A stretch of 52,409 nt of DNA from Bacteroidota bacterium (GCA_021323535.1 JAJONO010000046.1:1-52409), one strand, 5' to 3'. Shown: positions 35,642-44,977, counted from the first letter of the stretch. Numbers and translations: made by a program. The notes: generated by a model from the letters alone, not told the origin.

Positions 35642-37219
35642 ATGAGGACAAAATTTTTTCTTTTCGTTTTTATTCTTTCCTTTTTTGGAATTAAATGCCA
35701 AGTACTTCCCTCCTACTCTGTTACAGTGTTGGATACTGCTTCAAAAGGATATTATTTCATGATCCCTCTTAAATCCGGAGCAGCCTTACCTGGCTACACA
35801 CTTACGCAAAGCATTCTCGACAGAAGCGGAAATCTTGTTTACTATAAAAAATTTCCATTGCCCGCGATAGGTGATTTTAAAATGCATTCCAATGGTTTAA
35901 TGTCATACAGCTGGAAAGGAAAATTTTATCTGATGGATAGCACCTTCACCATAAAAGATTCTGTAACAACACAAAATGGTGTTCCGATCGACAGTCATGA
36001 TTTTCAAATTCTTCCCAATGGACATTTTGTACTTCTTGGGATCGAAAATGTAACCATGGACCTCAGCGCTTATAATTACTTTGGAGCAAATCACACCCTG
36101 GCCGGAAGTCCTACCGCAACCGTGAAATGTGGTGTTATACAGGAACTCGACGTAAACAAAAATGTAGTGTTCGAGTGGCATTGCAAAGATCATTATAATT
36201 TCAGCGACGTGGATCCTCAATGGTTGTTGAGTCCATCAAATGTAGACTGGACACACCTCAACGCGGTGGAATATGATAACGATGGAAATTACATGCTCTC
36301 GGTAAGACACTTTAACGAGATCACAAAAATTAAACGCAGCGACAGTACCATTATGTGGCGCATGGGAGGAAACGCGAACCAGTTTACATTTACGAATGAT
36401 CCCGGAATGTTTATTGGTCAGCACGACATACGACGCGTATCCAACGGGAATGTTACTTTGAACGATAACGGAAGACAAACACCATTTCACGTTGCAGCAG
36501 CAAAAGAATACCAGTTGAATGAAAGTGCAAAAACAGCAACGCTTGCCTGGAGTTATGTGGAAGATAATACCACTTATAGCCGCGCCATTGGGAACTATCA
36601 GAAATTACTGAACGGGAATCATGTGATCAATTATGGTTTTATGAATAACAAGTATCATCTTTTCAATGTAGTAAAATCTAATGGCAGTAAAGTCTTTGAG
36701 ATGCGTTTTGCCGACACACTTCGCTCTTACCGTGTTTTTAATTATCCAACTCTCCCATGGAGTCTGAATCAACCAACACTGGCATGTTCTGTAAGCGGTA
36801 CCAATATTGTATTAGATGCAGGAACTCATTCCGGTTACTTATGGAGCAACGGCGCTACCACGCAAACTATTCTTGTAGCTAACACAGGTACATATTCGGT
36901 GTGGGTACCAAGGGGACAAGGCGGATTTATTTCTTCTCAGATTTACACAGTAAATATTTCTGCGCCATGTTTGTTTACGGATATTAAGAAAAATGATCCT
37001 GTTAATTCTGTAAAGGTTTTTCCTAACCCTTTCTCAGACAAATTAGAAATCGAGTCGGATGGAAATGATTCTCATCTCGAAATTTTCAATTGTGTGGGAC
37101 AAAAAATTCATGAAGAGAAAACTTCGCAGAAAAAGACAGAAATCTCTACCTCTCAGTTCCCGACGGGAATGTATTTCCTGAAAGTAAATAACAAGACTAC
37201 AAAGCTCTTAAAGCAGTAA
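35642..37219 (+). CDS. Arylsulfotransferase-like secreted protein with T9SS type A sorting domain
   Basis: 525 aa. The signal peptide is at 1-20. A beta-propeller-like region follows with SHDFQILPNGHFVLLG, VVFEWHCKDHYNF, DWTHLNAVEYDNDGNYMLSVRHFNEITKI and IGQHDIRRVSNGNVTLNDNG. These are the repeated xxHDxxxLPNGxxLL and WxxDHxN patterns of ASST-type (arylsulfate sulfotransferase) propellers, including candidate catalytic His residues. A Trp-SNGATTQTI Ig-like patch near 400 precedes a type A sorting domain (VFPNPFSDKLEI...GMYFLKVNNKTTKLLKQ). True sulfotransferase activity is not shown; many propellers of this kind in Bacteroidota are uncharacterised. Same direction as the PorP gene. Confidence 0.85.
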   Translation: MRTKFFLFVFILSFFGIKCQVLPSYSVTVLDTASKGYYFMIPLKSGAALPGYTLTQSILDRSGNLVYYKKFPLPAIGDFKMHSNGLMSYSWKGKFYLMDSTFTIKDSVTTQNGVPIDSHDFQILPNGHFVLLGIENVTMDLSAYNYFGANHTLAGSPTATVKCGVIQELDVNKNVVFEWHCKDHYNFSDVDPQWLLSPSNVDWTHLNAVEYDNDGNYMLSVRHFNEITKIKRSDSTIMWRMGGNANQFTFTNDPGMFIGQHDIRRVSNGNVTLNDNGRQTPFHVAAAKEYQLNESAKTATLAWSYVEDNTTYSRAIGNYQKLLNGNHVINYGFMNNKYHLFNVVKSNGSKVFEMRFADTLRSYRVFNYPTLPWSLNQPTLACSVSGTNIVLDAGTHSGYLWSNGATTQTILVANTGTYSVWVPRGQGGFISSQIYTVNISAPCLFTDIKKNDPVNSVKVFPNPFSDKLEIESDGNDSHLEIFNCVGQKIHEEKTSQKKTEISTSQFPTGMYFLKVNNKTTKLLKQ

Positions 37220-37330
37220 TTAGATGTTAAATTCGACCACTTATAAAGCGAAAAGTGTCTTTCATGCTTAAATAAGAACGTTTTTTCTTGAACTTTTGTA
37301 ACTTTATTAAGCTTTTAAATTATTTACATT

Positions 37331-38257
37331 ATGAGAAAGTTTATACTCCATTCATTATTCCTGTCGTTTGCCTTAAGTGTCTTTGCACAAGATCCTGTTT
37401 TCATGAACACGCCCGCTTCGCTGGTGTACCTGAATCCTTCTTTTGCAGGAAGCAATGGCTTAATGCGCTACCAGTCTTCTTACCGTAACCATTGGCCGGG
37501 CTTACAAGGGAGTTATGTTACCTATCAGAACTCTTTTGATTGTTATATAAAACCTATGCGCGGTGGCGTGTCTGTATCCTACGGTCTTGACGATATGGCG
37601 AATGGAACACTTAAGTCGAACATTTTTGGTATAAGTTACGCGCAGTATCTCAAGTTAGGTAAGGATTTAAAATTAATTCCATCTCTGCAGTTTACTTACG
37701 GAAGAAAAGTGTTAGATGTAAACAAGCTTCAGTTTGGGGATTACATTAACTCTCGGAGGGGTTTTGTTTATTCATGGATGCAATCCCCGGCAGAAATAAG
37801 CACGCCTAAACATTATTTTGATATGAGTACTGGACTTTTGCTCAATTATAATAATTTTTATTTCGGAGGGTCTGTGTTTCACTTTAATCAACCCGACGTT
37901 GGTGTAATGGGTCTGAGCAAATTACCGGCACGTTTCCAATTCAACAGCTCGTATAACCTCATCACTAATTCAGGAATTGTATTTAATTTTTCAGCGGTAG
38001 GGGTCATACAGAATAACTTCTATTACATGCAGGTTAAAACAAATGCGTTGTTATTCAATCATCTTATCATTGGAGGCGGATACAGGTCGAATGGATATTG
38101 TGCCGATTTAGGATACCGTCACGAGTATTTTACAATCCAGGCAGGATATGATGCTTCGGTAAATTCTCTTTTCGACAACACAAGTTCATTTGAACTGCAT
38201 GCCAACCTTAGAAAAAAAGATCAGAGAAACGTTGCAGCTGCTTTTGAAAAGTGGTGA
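37331..38257 (+). CDS. PorP/SprF family T9SS outer-membrane protein
   Basis: 308 aa. The signal peptide ends at SVFAQ (about 20). The family's N-terminal pattern DPVFMNTPASLVYLNPSFAGSNG and the following YRNHWPGLQGSYVTYQNSFD are clear, and the rest is a 14-strand-like outer-membrane barrel with the usual GxSxYHFNQP-like GGSVFHFNQPDVG. SprF-type members help export and attach particular T9SS type B cargo. Here the neighbour is a type A cargo, 111 bp upstream. It converges with the S9 peptidase, whose stop is 2 bp away. Confidence 0.93.
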   Translation: MRKFILHSLFLSFALSVFAQDPVFMNTPASLVYLNPSFAGSNGLMRYQSSYRNHWPGLQGSYVTYQNSFDCYIKPMRGGVSVSYGLDDMANGTLKSNIFGISYAQYLKLGKDLKLIPSLQFTYGRKVLDVNKLQFGDYINSRRGFVYSWMQSPAEISTPKHYFDMSTGLLLNYNNFYFGGSVFHFNQPDVGVMGLSKLPARFQFNSSYNLITNSGIVFNFSAVGVIQNNFYYMQVKTNALLFNHLIIGGGYRSNGYCADLGYRHEYFTIQAGYDASVNSLFDNTSSFELHANLRKKDQRNVAAAFEKW

Positions 38258-38259
38258 TC

Positions 38260-40398
38260 TTACAAATTATCAATAAAGTAATTACAGATCTTCTCCATTA
38301 AATGAGCTCTGTCTTTTCCAAGAACATTGTGCTCATGTCCCGGATAAACGTAGTAATCTAACTGCACGCCTTTATCCACCGCTTTTTTGTGATACAGGAT
38401 GCTGTGTTGCCAAACCACCACAGGATCCTGCGCTCCGTGGATCATTAATAGTTTCCCTTTTAAATTCTGAACGTGGTTCAATAGATTATTGCTTTTATAT
38501 CCTTCCGGATTTTCCTGTGGCGTATCCATATAGCGTTCTCCATACATGATTTCGTAATAGCTCCAGTCAATTACCGGTCCGCCCGCTGCTGCCACTTTAA
38601 ACACCCCGGCATGACGTGTCATTAACGATGTGGTCATAAACCCTCCGTAACTCCAGCCATGAACGCCTAAACGGTTTGCGTCTACATAAGGCAACGATTT
38701 TAAATACTCTACGCCTTTGAGCTGGTCTTCCATTTCTTTGGTTCCAACCTGGCGGTGAATAGCCTGTTCCCATGCTTTTCCACGGTTCGAGGTTCCTCTT
38801 CCATCAAGCGTAAATACAATAAATCCTTTTTGTGCCATGTACTGGTACCATAACTCGCCTCCCGTCATCCACGTGTTGGTAACGAGTTGCGAGTGCGGAC
38901 CGTTATACAAATAAACTATTACAGGATATTTTTTTGTGCTGTCGAAATTCGCAGGTTTAAATAATCTGCAATGAAGATCCTGTCCTTCAGCATTTTTAAT
39001 GGTGAACATGTTCCATTTACCAAGTTTATATTCGCTGATAGGATTATCTGATTTGAAAACCGTATTGTTTTTTGCAGTCGCGCAATTAACAACCCTGTAT
39101 TCACGAGGAACATAACACGAGCTGAAATTGTCAATGAAGAAATCACCTTTCTCACTTAAAATCGCGGTATGAAATCCGGCATTTTTTGTGAGGCGCGTCA
39201 TTTTTCCCGATTTAATGTTTACAGAATAAAAATCCTGGTTCACCGGCGATTGCTCATTGGCGTGAAAGAAAATGTTTTGTCCTTTTTCATCAAAGCCATT
39301 CACATCCTTAATTTCCCAGTTTCCTTTAGTAAGTTGTTTTATAAGACTTCCGTCGCTGTTATAGAGGTATAAATGATTGTAGCCATCGCGACGGCTTTGC
39401 CAGATAAATTTAGAAGGATCATTTTTCACGAAGAGCATTTCATGAAGAGGTTCCGTGTATTTTTCATCGGTTTCTTCAAATAGTGTTTTTACAAAATTTC
39501 CTGAAGCGGCATCGTATTCATTTACCCAGAAATGATTTTGCGCCCGGTTAACAATAACAATGTAAATTTTCTTTTCGTCAGGGCTCCAGGCAATGTTGGT
39601 GAGATACTGATCTTTTGGACCTTCGGTTTTTACGAAAGTGGTTGTGCCTTTAGTAAGGTCATAAATGCCAAGCGTAACATAGTGTGAGCTGTTTCCCGCC
39701 ATTGGATATTTAATGTTCCTGTTTTTGGCAGGATAACTTGTCCAGTCAATGATCGGATAATCTTTTACATCACTTTGGTCCATTCTGTAGAACGCGAGCA
39801 TATTTCCTTTCGGGCTCCAGAATGTTCCTTTCTCAATTCCGAATTCATCGCGGTGAACACTTTTACCATTTACGATGGTGTAAGAGCCGTCTTTCGTGAT
39901 CTGTGTTTCTTTACCTTCCTTCACAACAACAACATCGTTTCCTTTTGAATAAGAATAGATCTCGCCTTTTTTAAATTCATTGATGCTGTCAAGTCCCGGG
40001 GGAGTGGCTTTCTGATCAGAAGCGGAAATAGTTTTTTTATCAATTGAATACAGCCATTCTCCTTGTTTGTTTACGAAGTAAAACCGGTTGGTGTTTTTCC
40101 AGGTGATCATCCCTAAACTAGAAAGTGTGTCTTTTCCGTCTTTCTTCAAAACGGAATTTAATTCCGTTCTCGAAATAACGTATTTCGCTTTTGCGTCGGC
40201 ATTGGACGACAGTTTTATTGTATCGTTATTGGTATAAGAAAAATTATTGCTTTCAGGAACAAACATTACCTGCAGTCGTTTTGGAGCAAGCACTGTTCTG
40301 CCTTTCAACACAGCTTCCTGGATAGTAAGTAATTTTTCCTGTGAGAAAAAACAATTTGCGAATAAAACTGTTGCAAAAATAAAAAGGGATTTTTTCAT
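38260..40398 (-). CDS. Secreted S9 family prolyl oligopeptidase (dipeptidyl peptidase IV-like)
   Basis: 712 aa with a signal peptide (1-19, FANCFFSQ). An eight-bladed propeller domain spans about 80-450. The alpha/beta hydrolase domain follows with GWSYGGFMTT (nucleophile Ser583), HGAQDPVV (Asp658) and YPGHEHNV (His690 likely catalytic). It removes Xaa-Pro or Xaa-Ala dipeptides from peptides in the periplasm or outside, and so feeds amino-acid uptake. Length and the propeller segment WSPKGNMLAFYRMDQSDVKDYP fit the DPP-IV group of Bacteroidota. The gene starts 6 bp after the pcrB stop, so it is probably in the same transcript. Confidence 0.94.
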   Translation of the reverse strand: MKKSLFIFATVLFANCFFSQEKLLTIQEAVLKGRTVLAPKRLQVMFVPESNNFSYTNNDTIKLSSNADAKAKYVISRTELNSVLKKDGKDTLSSLGMITWKNTNRFYFVNKQGEWLYSIDKKTISASDQKATPPGLDSINEFKKGEIYSYSKGNDVVVVKEGKETQITKDGSYTIVNGKSVHRDEFGIEKGTFWSPKGNMLAFYRMDQSDVKDYPIIDWTSYPAKNRNIKYPMAGNSSHYVTLGIYDLTKGTTTFVKTEGPKDQYLTNIAWSPDEKKIYIVIVNRAQNHFWVNEYDAASGNFVKTLFEETDEKYTEPLHEMLFVKNDPSKFIWQSRRDGYNHLYLYNSDGSLIKQLTKGNWEIKDVNGFDEKGQNIFFHANEQSPVNQDFYSVNIKSGKMTRLTKNAGFHTAILSEKGDFFIDNFSSCYVPREYRVVNCATAKNNTVFKSDNPISEYKLGKWNMFTIKNAEGQDLHCRLFKPANFDSTKKYPVIVYLYNGPHSQLVTNTWMTGGELWYQYMAQKGFIVFTLDGRGTSNRGKAWEQAIHRQVGTKEMEDQLKGVEYLKSLPYVDANRLGVHGWSYGGFMTTSLMTRHAGVFKVAAAGGPVIDWSYYEIMYGERYMDTPQENPEGYKSNNLLNHVQNLKGKLLMIHGAQDPVVVWQHSILYHKKAVDKGVQLDYYVYPGHEHNVLGKDRAHLMEKICNYFIDNL

Positions 40399-40404
40399 AC
40401 TGTG

Positions 40405-41115
40405 TTATTTAAACGCTTTACTTATTTCATGGATAAGCGCGCTGTTTTTTTCTAATGCATTTCCTACTACGATCATATTGGCTCCGGCCGAAATTAGTTC
40501 TGTAGCTTTTTTCTCAGAATCAATTCCTCCTCCAACGATCAACGGAATGGAAATTGTTTTTTTTATCTTTTTAATCAGGCCCGCGGAAATTGTTTTCTTT
40601 GCCCCACTGCCTGCTTCCAAATATATGGCTTTAAAGCCCAGTTGCTCTCCCGCCAATGACGTGAAAATAATTTTTGATTGGCTGCTAAGCGGCGTTGTTC
40701 CTGTTATTTTTTGTGTGGTAGACGTATTTCCACCCTCCAGTAAAAGATACGCGGTGGGTAAATGGCTAAGCTTTAGTTTATGAATTAGAGGTGCAGCCCT
40801 TACATGTTTTTCAATAAGGTATTCAGGATTTCTTCCCGATAATAAACTCAAAAGTAAAAGTCCGTCGGCTTGTTTTGTGAGTTGCGTTTCATCGCCCGGA
40901 AAAAGTACAACAGGAATTTTCGAGATCTTTTTTATCTCTGTAATAACCTGCGAAATGTTATTTGTTTTTAATCCGCTTCCTCCAACTAAAAAACAGTTCA
41001 CTTTATTTTCATTAGATAAACGTATCACCTCCGGGTTAAATTTATCCGGGTCCACCAGCACCGCCAGTAAAGGCTTTGAGCTATTGAGTTGTTTTACGAA
41101 TTTATCGAACTTCAT
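40405..41115 (-). CDS. Geranylgeranylglyceryl/heptaprenylglyceryl phosphate synthase (PcrB family)
   Basis: 236-aa TIM-barrel prenyltransferase joining a polyprenyl diphosphate to sn-glycerol-1-phosphate. Family marks: LAVLVDPDKFNPEV near the start, FLVGGSGLK, VLFPGDETQLTKQADGLLLLSLLSGRNPEYLI, AIYLEAGSGAKKTIS, IPLIVGGGIDSEKKATELISAGANMIVVGNALEKN. This archaeal-type lipid enzyme is known from Bacteroidota, where its product has no settled role. The frame overlaps the phosphopantetheinyl transferase by 14 bp, so both are made together. I name the family rather than the chain length because the length-setting residue cannot be judged by eye. Confidence 0.93.
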   Translation of the reverse strand: MKFDKFVKQLNSSKPLLAVLVDPDKFNPEVIRLSNENKVNCFLVGGSGLKTNNISQVITEIKKISKIPVVLFPGDETQLTKQADGLLLLSLLSGRNPEYLIEKHVRAAPLIHKLKLSHLPTAYLLLEGGNTSTTQKITGTTPLSSQSKIIFTSLAGEQLGFKAIYLEAGSGAKKTISAGLIKKIKKTISIPLIVGGGIDSEKKATELISAGANMIVVGNALEKNSALIHEISKAFK

Positions 41116-41689
41116 TGAGGGTGTACACTAAAATATAGTTATCGTGTTTTTCTTTCTTCAGTAAATATCTTTGTTTGATCTCATTTTTCTGAAGTGTTCC
41201 GTAAAAAAGATCGTTAGTATTGTCGAATTCTTCAACGCTCATGTGTTTGGCAAAATCAATTTCCTTTAACCCATAAGCTTTGTAAATTGCTTCTTTGGCG
41301 GCCCATAACACCGTGAGTTTTTCAACATCGTTGCCGGCGAATTTCTGTTCGCGTTCACTCAGAAATTTATGCCGTATGTTAAGGACCTTATCCCTTATCA
41401 GTTCCACATCCACACCTGTATGCTCTTTTGAATTAACCATAATGGCCAGTTTTGCATGTGAGTGTGTTATGGAAATAAACAAACCTGAATCTTTGAAATA
41501 AGGCTTTTTTGCCTCTGTATATGCAAGTTCTGGTACATGGCCCGGAAAGAGTTTTTTTAACAAAAAAGCTGTGCCCTTTTTTTCGCCCTCACGTTTTTCA
41601 AAAATGTTTTGCTCGGCCGCAAACGCCTCTAAATCAAGCATTCCGAGCCTTATATGATCGTTTATTTGAGTGATGCTTTCCAGTGGCAA
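41102..41689 (-). CDS. 4'-phosphopantetheinyl transferase superfamily protein
   Basis: 195 aa. Moves the phosphopantetheine arm of CoA onto carrier proteins. The Mg-binding motifs are GVDVE at 92-96 and WAAKEAIYKAYG at 129-140, the Sfp/AcpT pattern. The start is TTG (41687-41689), giving MPLESITQIND, which fits the MPL- starts I recall for close relatives; the next ATG (Met17) would clip the N-terminal strand. It overlaps the PcrB gene. AcpP at 46247 is a plausible substrate. Its start lies within 5 bp of the divergent ahcY promoter. Confidence 0.9.
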   Translation of the reverse strand: MPLESITQINDHIRLGMLDLEAFAAEQNIFEKREGEKKGTAFLLKKLFPGHVPELAYTEAKKPYFKDSGLFISITHSHAKLAIMVNSKEHTGVDVELIRDKVLNIRHKFLSEREQKFAGNDVEKLTVLWAAKEAIYKAYGLKEIDFAKHMSVEEFDNTNDLFYGTLQKNEIKQRYLLKKEKHDNYILVYTLNEVR

Positions 41690-41692
41690 TTA

Positions 41693-41724
41693 TTTGAGAA
41701 TTACAAACTTATGACTTATCTTTG
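41693..41724 (+). promoter_or_regulatory. Consensus Bacteroidota promoter of ahcY
   Basis: TTTG at 41693-41696, exactly 20 bp, then TATCTTTG at 41717-41724: full matches to both boxes. It predicts a start near 41730 and a leader of about 35 bases. The -33 box lies beside the divergent phosphopantetheinyl transferase start codon. Confidence 0.75.
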
Positions 41725-41764
41725 TAATCCCTAAAAATTAAATTATATAAACAAAAAATAAGCT

Positions 41765-43081
41765 ATGTCAGTTACAGCAACAAAGTTCGTAAAACACAAA
41801 GTTAAAGATATGTCTTTAGCTGAGTGGGGTAGAAAAGAAATTAAATTAGCCGAAGAAGAAATGCCGGGATTAATGTCCCTCCGCAAAGAATACGGCGCAA
41901 GCAAACCGTTAAAAGGCGCCCGCATTGCAGGTTGTCTTCATATGACCATTCAGACTGCAGTTTTAATTGAAACATTAGTTGAATTAGGAGCTGAAGTTAC
42001 CTGGAGCTCTTGTAATATTTTCTCTACACAGGATCACGCTGCTGCTGCTATTGCTGCTGCAGGAATCAGTGTTTATGCCTGGAAAGGAATGGACGCAGAA
42101 GAATTTGACTGGTGTATTGAGCAAACTTTATGGTTCGGCGAAGACCGCAAGCCATTAAATATGATCCTTGACGACGGTGGTGATTTAACAAACATGGTAT
42201 TCGATAAATACCCTGAGTTAGCCGCAGGCATCAAAGGTCTTTCTGAAGAAACTACAACAGGCGTTCACCGTTTATACGAACGTATGGCAAAAGGAACTTT
42301 ATTGCTTCCTGCTATCAACGTTAACGACTCTGTTACAAAATCAAAATTCGATAATAAATACGGTTGCCGCGAAAGTTTAGTGGATGCTATCCGTCGCGCT
42401 ACCGATGTTATGATGGCTGGTAAAGTGGCTGTTGTTGCTGGTTATGGCGATGTTGGAAAAGGTTCTGCTCAGTCATTATCATCACAAGGTGTTCGTGTTA
42501 TTGTTACTGAAATCGATCCTATTTGTGCTTTACAGGCTGCAATGGACGGATATGCTGTTCAGAAAATGGATAACGCTGTAAAAATCGCTGATATCATTGT
42601 TACTACTACAGGTAATAAAGACATCGTAGTTGGTCGTCATTTCGAATCAATGAAACATGGTGCTATCGTTTGTAACATTGGTCACTTCGATACAGAGATC
42701 GACATGGCGTGGTTAAATAAAACTTACGGAAAAACAAAAGACGTTATCAAACCACAGGTAGATAAATATACTATCAATGGAAAAGATATCATCGTATTAG
42801 CTGAAGGACGTTTAGTTAACTTAGGTTGTGCTACAGGCCACCCAAGTTTTGTAATGAGTAACTCATTCACTAACCAGACTCTTGCGCAATTAGAACTCTG
42901 GACAAACACTGCAGCATACGAGAAAAAAGTTTACACGCTTCCAAAAATCCTTGATGAGAAAGTAGCGCGTTTACACTTAGCGAAGATCGGTGTTGAATTA
43001 GATACTCTCAACAAAGAACAAGCTGAATACATTGGTGTAAAGGTGGAAGGCCCTTACAAAGGCGAAGCTTACAGATACTAA
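41765..43081 (+). CDS. ahcY: Adenosylhomocysteinase
   Basis: 438-aa NAD-dependent enzyme splitting S-adenosylhomocysteine to adenosine and homocysteine, which keeps methylation reactions running. Visible motifs include [17 protein letters not shown], the substrate-site [26 protein letters not shown], the NAD-binding [16 protein letters not shown], and [11 protein letters not shown] near the C-terminus. It ends in [13 protein letters not shown], typical of the family (GP(Y/F)KP(D/E)xYRY). A consensus promoter and a strong terminator flank it, so it is a single-gene unit. Confidence 0.98.
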   Translation: MSVTATKFVKHKVKDMSLAEWGRKEIKLAEEEMPGLMSLRKEYGASKPLKGARIAGCLHMTIQTAVLIETLVELGAEVTWSSCNIFSTQDHAAAAIAAAGISVYAWKGMDAEEFDWCIEQTLWFGEDRKPLNMILDDGGDLTNMVFDKYPELAAGIKGLSEETTTGVHRLYERMAKGTLLLPAINVNDSVTKSKFDNKYGCRESLVDAIRRATDVMMAGKVAVVAGYGDVGKGSAQSLSSQGVRVIVTEIDPICALQAAMDGYAVQKMDNAVKIADIIVTTTGNKDIVVGRHFESMKHGAIVCNIGHFDTEIDMAWLNKTYGKTKDVIKPQVDKYTINGKDIIVLAEGRLVNLGCATGHPSFVMSNSFTNQTLAQLELWTNTAAYEKKVYTLPKILDEKVARLHLAKIGVELDTLNKEQAEYIGVKVEGPYKGEAYRY

Positions 43082-43100
43082 GATTAAAATTCCTTTACAA

Positions 43101-43136
43101 AAAACCCGGAGCTAAAAAATTCCGGGTTTTTTTATT
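43101..43136 (+). terminator. Intrinsic terminator of ahcY
   Basis: AAAACCCGGA (43101-43110) pairs perfectly with TCCGGGTTTT (43121-43130); TTT and ATT follow. It overlaps the stop of the convergent sigma factor gene by a few bases and may serve both strands because the A-run gives T residues on the other strand. Confidence 0.85.
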
Positions 43137-43728
43137 CGTTTTCATTTCCAAAAACTTTTCGCAGCTCCACGATCGCGCTGCGCATTTTTGTTTTAACGGT
43201 ACCGAGGGGAATATTAAGTTCTTTCGCGATCTCTTCCTGTGTGTAGCCACCGTAGTATGCCATTTCTATGATCTGTTTCTGATCTTCTTTTAAGGCTTCC
43301 ACATTTTGTTTAATGCCAATGTGCTCAATGTTTTGTTTTGTACTTTGCGCTGAATTGATGGCGTAAATGCTTTTTTCTACGCTTTGCAGCTGGTACTTCA
43401 TGTGTTTTGATTTGAGTTTATCGAGAGCTGTATTGCGCGCAATGTTCAGCAACCAGGTAAATAATCTTCCCTTGGTTTTATCGTAGGTCTGCATGTTGTT
43501 CCAAACCTTAATGAATGTTTCCTGAAGCGCGTCTTCCGCTATTTCCTGGCTGGAAAGAATATTACTGATTATTCCGAAAAGTTCGGTCGAGTAATTATCG
43601 TAAAGATACTCGAAGGCTTTTTTATCGCCGGCCTTAAGCAGGGCCACAAGCTCCTCCTCGGGTATAATATTGGTTTTTGTCTTGTTCAATGGGTGCAACT
43701 GACAGTAATTAGACGAGGGGGGCTCCAA
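43132..43728 (-). CDS. RNA polymerase sigma factor, ECF type (no adjacent anti-sigma)
   Basis: 198 aa. Region 2: AFEYLYDNYSTELFGIISNILSSQEIAEDALQETFIKVWNNM. Region 4: LKEDQKQIIEMAYYGGYTQEEIAKELNIPLGTVKTKMRSAI. The G-Y-T-Q-E-E-I-A pattern and the GRLFTWLLNIARNTALD segment recall the SigK-like ECF group, whose genes are usually followed by an anti-sigma gene. Here the downstream neighbour is the convergent ahcY, so that partner is absent. The longest frame starts with TTG (43726-43728); another TTG 13 codons later could be the true start. Upstream on the gene strand lies AATGTAACTTT, which might be part of its own promoter. Confidence 0.93.
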   Translation of the reverse strand: MEPPSSNYCQLHPLNKTKTNIIPEEELVALLKAGDKKAFEYLYDNYSTELFGIISNILSSQEIAEDALQETFIKVWNNMQTYDKTKGRLFTWLLNIARNTALDKLKSKHMKYQLQSVEKSIYAINSAQSTKQNIEHIGIKQNVEALKEDQKQIIEMAYYGGYTQEEIAKELNIPLGTVKTKMRSAIVELRKVFGNENE

Positions 43729-43757
43729 ATACTTTCAGAAAGTTACATTTTTATTTA

Positions 43758-44237
43758 TTAAAATACTAAATTCATACGGCTTGGAAGATCACCCGGTTCT
43801 ATATTTTGCACCTGTATAATCTCCTTAATGGATTTTAGGTGCTCTAAGACTTTGAAACGGAACAAATGGAGGTCCTCGCCTTTTAAAATCAAAAAATAAT
43901 CGGTTTTTGGCAGCTCTCTGATGAGTTTGGTGCTTTCTTCTACATTGAGGTCAGAAAAAAGGTCGCCACCACCGCCCGCGTTATTCTCTGCTTCAAAATT
44001 ACTGTTGTTAGGAATCAGGAAGTAGTCGAGTCCGAATTCCTCACTAAAAAATCTAAACAGCGAAAAATAAAAGAGTTTTCCGTCTTTGAGATTATAGGGA
44101 ATGTTATCGCTAAGTGCAAGATCGGTTCCAAGCGTTTCATTAATAAGGGCCACAAGCGAATACTGATTTTCGGCGCTGGAAATTCCGATAAGAACAAAAT
44201 CCAGATCGGTTGGTGTATTAAGAACATGCTTTGCCAT
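43758..44237 (-). CDS. IPExxxVDY family protein
   Basis: 159 aa. Small cytoplasmic protein of unknown function found in Bacteroidota in the conserved order acpP, fabF, rnc, this gene, which is exactly its position here. The name motif is degenerate: the expected IPExxxVDY reads LPKTDYFLILKG (about residues 113-124). The N-terminal half starts DLDFVLIGISSAENQYSLVALINETL. Its ATG lies directly against the rnc stop with no gap, so translation is likely coupled. In related genomes pyk often comes next, but here an ECF sigma gene does. Confidence 0.85.
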   Translation of the reverse strand: MAKHVLNTPTDLDFVLIGISSAENQYSLVALINETLGTDLALSDNIPYNLKDGKLFYFSLFRFFSEEFGLDYFLIPNNSNFEAENNAGGGGDLFSDLNVEESTKLIRELPKTDYFLILKGEDLHLFRFKVLEHLKSIKEIIQVQNIEPGDLPSRMNLVF

Positions 44238-44966
44238 TTATTGTTGCTCAAGCTCTTCCAGGGTCAGCTGCGCCGCTTTTTGTTCTGCTACTTTTTTACT
44301 GTAGTTTTCAAATTTTGTTTTTGGTTTGTCGTTTATAAAAACCTGAATAGAATATAGTTTATTTGCGCCTTCTTTACGTTCTTCTATTAATCGGTATTCC
44401 AGTTTCCATTTGTGTTTCTGGCAAAAGATCTGCAATTGGCTCTTGTAATCTTCGTTGGTGTTTATCAACCCTTCAACATCAATATGGTTTTTGATGATCC
44501 GCGTGAATACAAATCTTTTTGTTTTCTCGTAACCTTTGTCCATGTAAACAGCGCCAATAAAGGCTTCGAAAGCATCACCAAACGCGCTAGATTTCGCTTT
44601 CTCGTCTTTACTCAGACTTGTTTTTAAAAAATGGTTGAAGCCGAATTTTAACGCCAGCGCTTTGAGGCTTTGTCCGTTAACGATTTTGCTTCTGAGTTGC
44701 GTGAGAAAACCTTCGTCTTTATAGGGAAATATTTTAAAAAGATATTCGGCAATGATAGCGCCAAGAACCGCGTCGCCAAGAAACTCGAGGCGTTCGTTGC
44801 TAACACTTTGTCCTGGTTTTTTAGAAGAAACGCTACTGTGTGAAAAGGCCTGATGATACAATGCGAGATTATCCGGAGAATAACCTGTTGTGGTCTTAAT
44901 CCAGTTCTTGAATTCCTTGTCGCTCTTAGAATTCTTAAAATTCAGCTGCGAAAGAAAGCGTTTCAA
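44238..44966 (-). CDS. rnc: Ribonuclease III
   Basis: 242 aa double-strand-specific endoribonuclease for rRNA and mRNA processing. The signature NERLEFLGDAVL is at 57-68 and the second catalytic patch DAFEAFIGAVYMD at 131-143. The dsRNA-binding domain is at about 170-242, with a KTKFENYSKKVAEQKAAQLTLEEL end. The start codon is TTG at 44964-44966; no ATG lies in frame upstream. It follows fabF after 11 bp and directly abuts the IPExxxVDY gene. Confidence 0.96.
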   Translation of the reverse strand: MKRFLSQLNFKNSKSDKEFKNWIKTTTGYSPDNLALYHQAFSHSSVSSKKPGQSVSNERLEFLGDAVLGAIIAEYLFKIFPYKDEGFLTQLRSKIVNGQSLKALALKFGFNHFLKTSLSKDEKAKSSAFGDAFEAFIGAVYMDKGYEKTKRFVFTRIIKNHIDVEGLINTNEDYKSQLQIFCQKHKWKLEYRLIEERKEGANKLYSIQVFINDKPKTKFENYSKKVAEQKAAQLTLEELEQQ

Positions 44967-44977
44967 ATTAAACTTTT

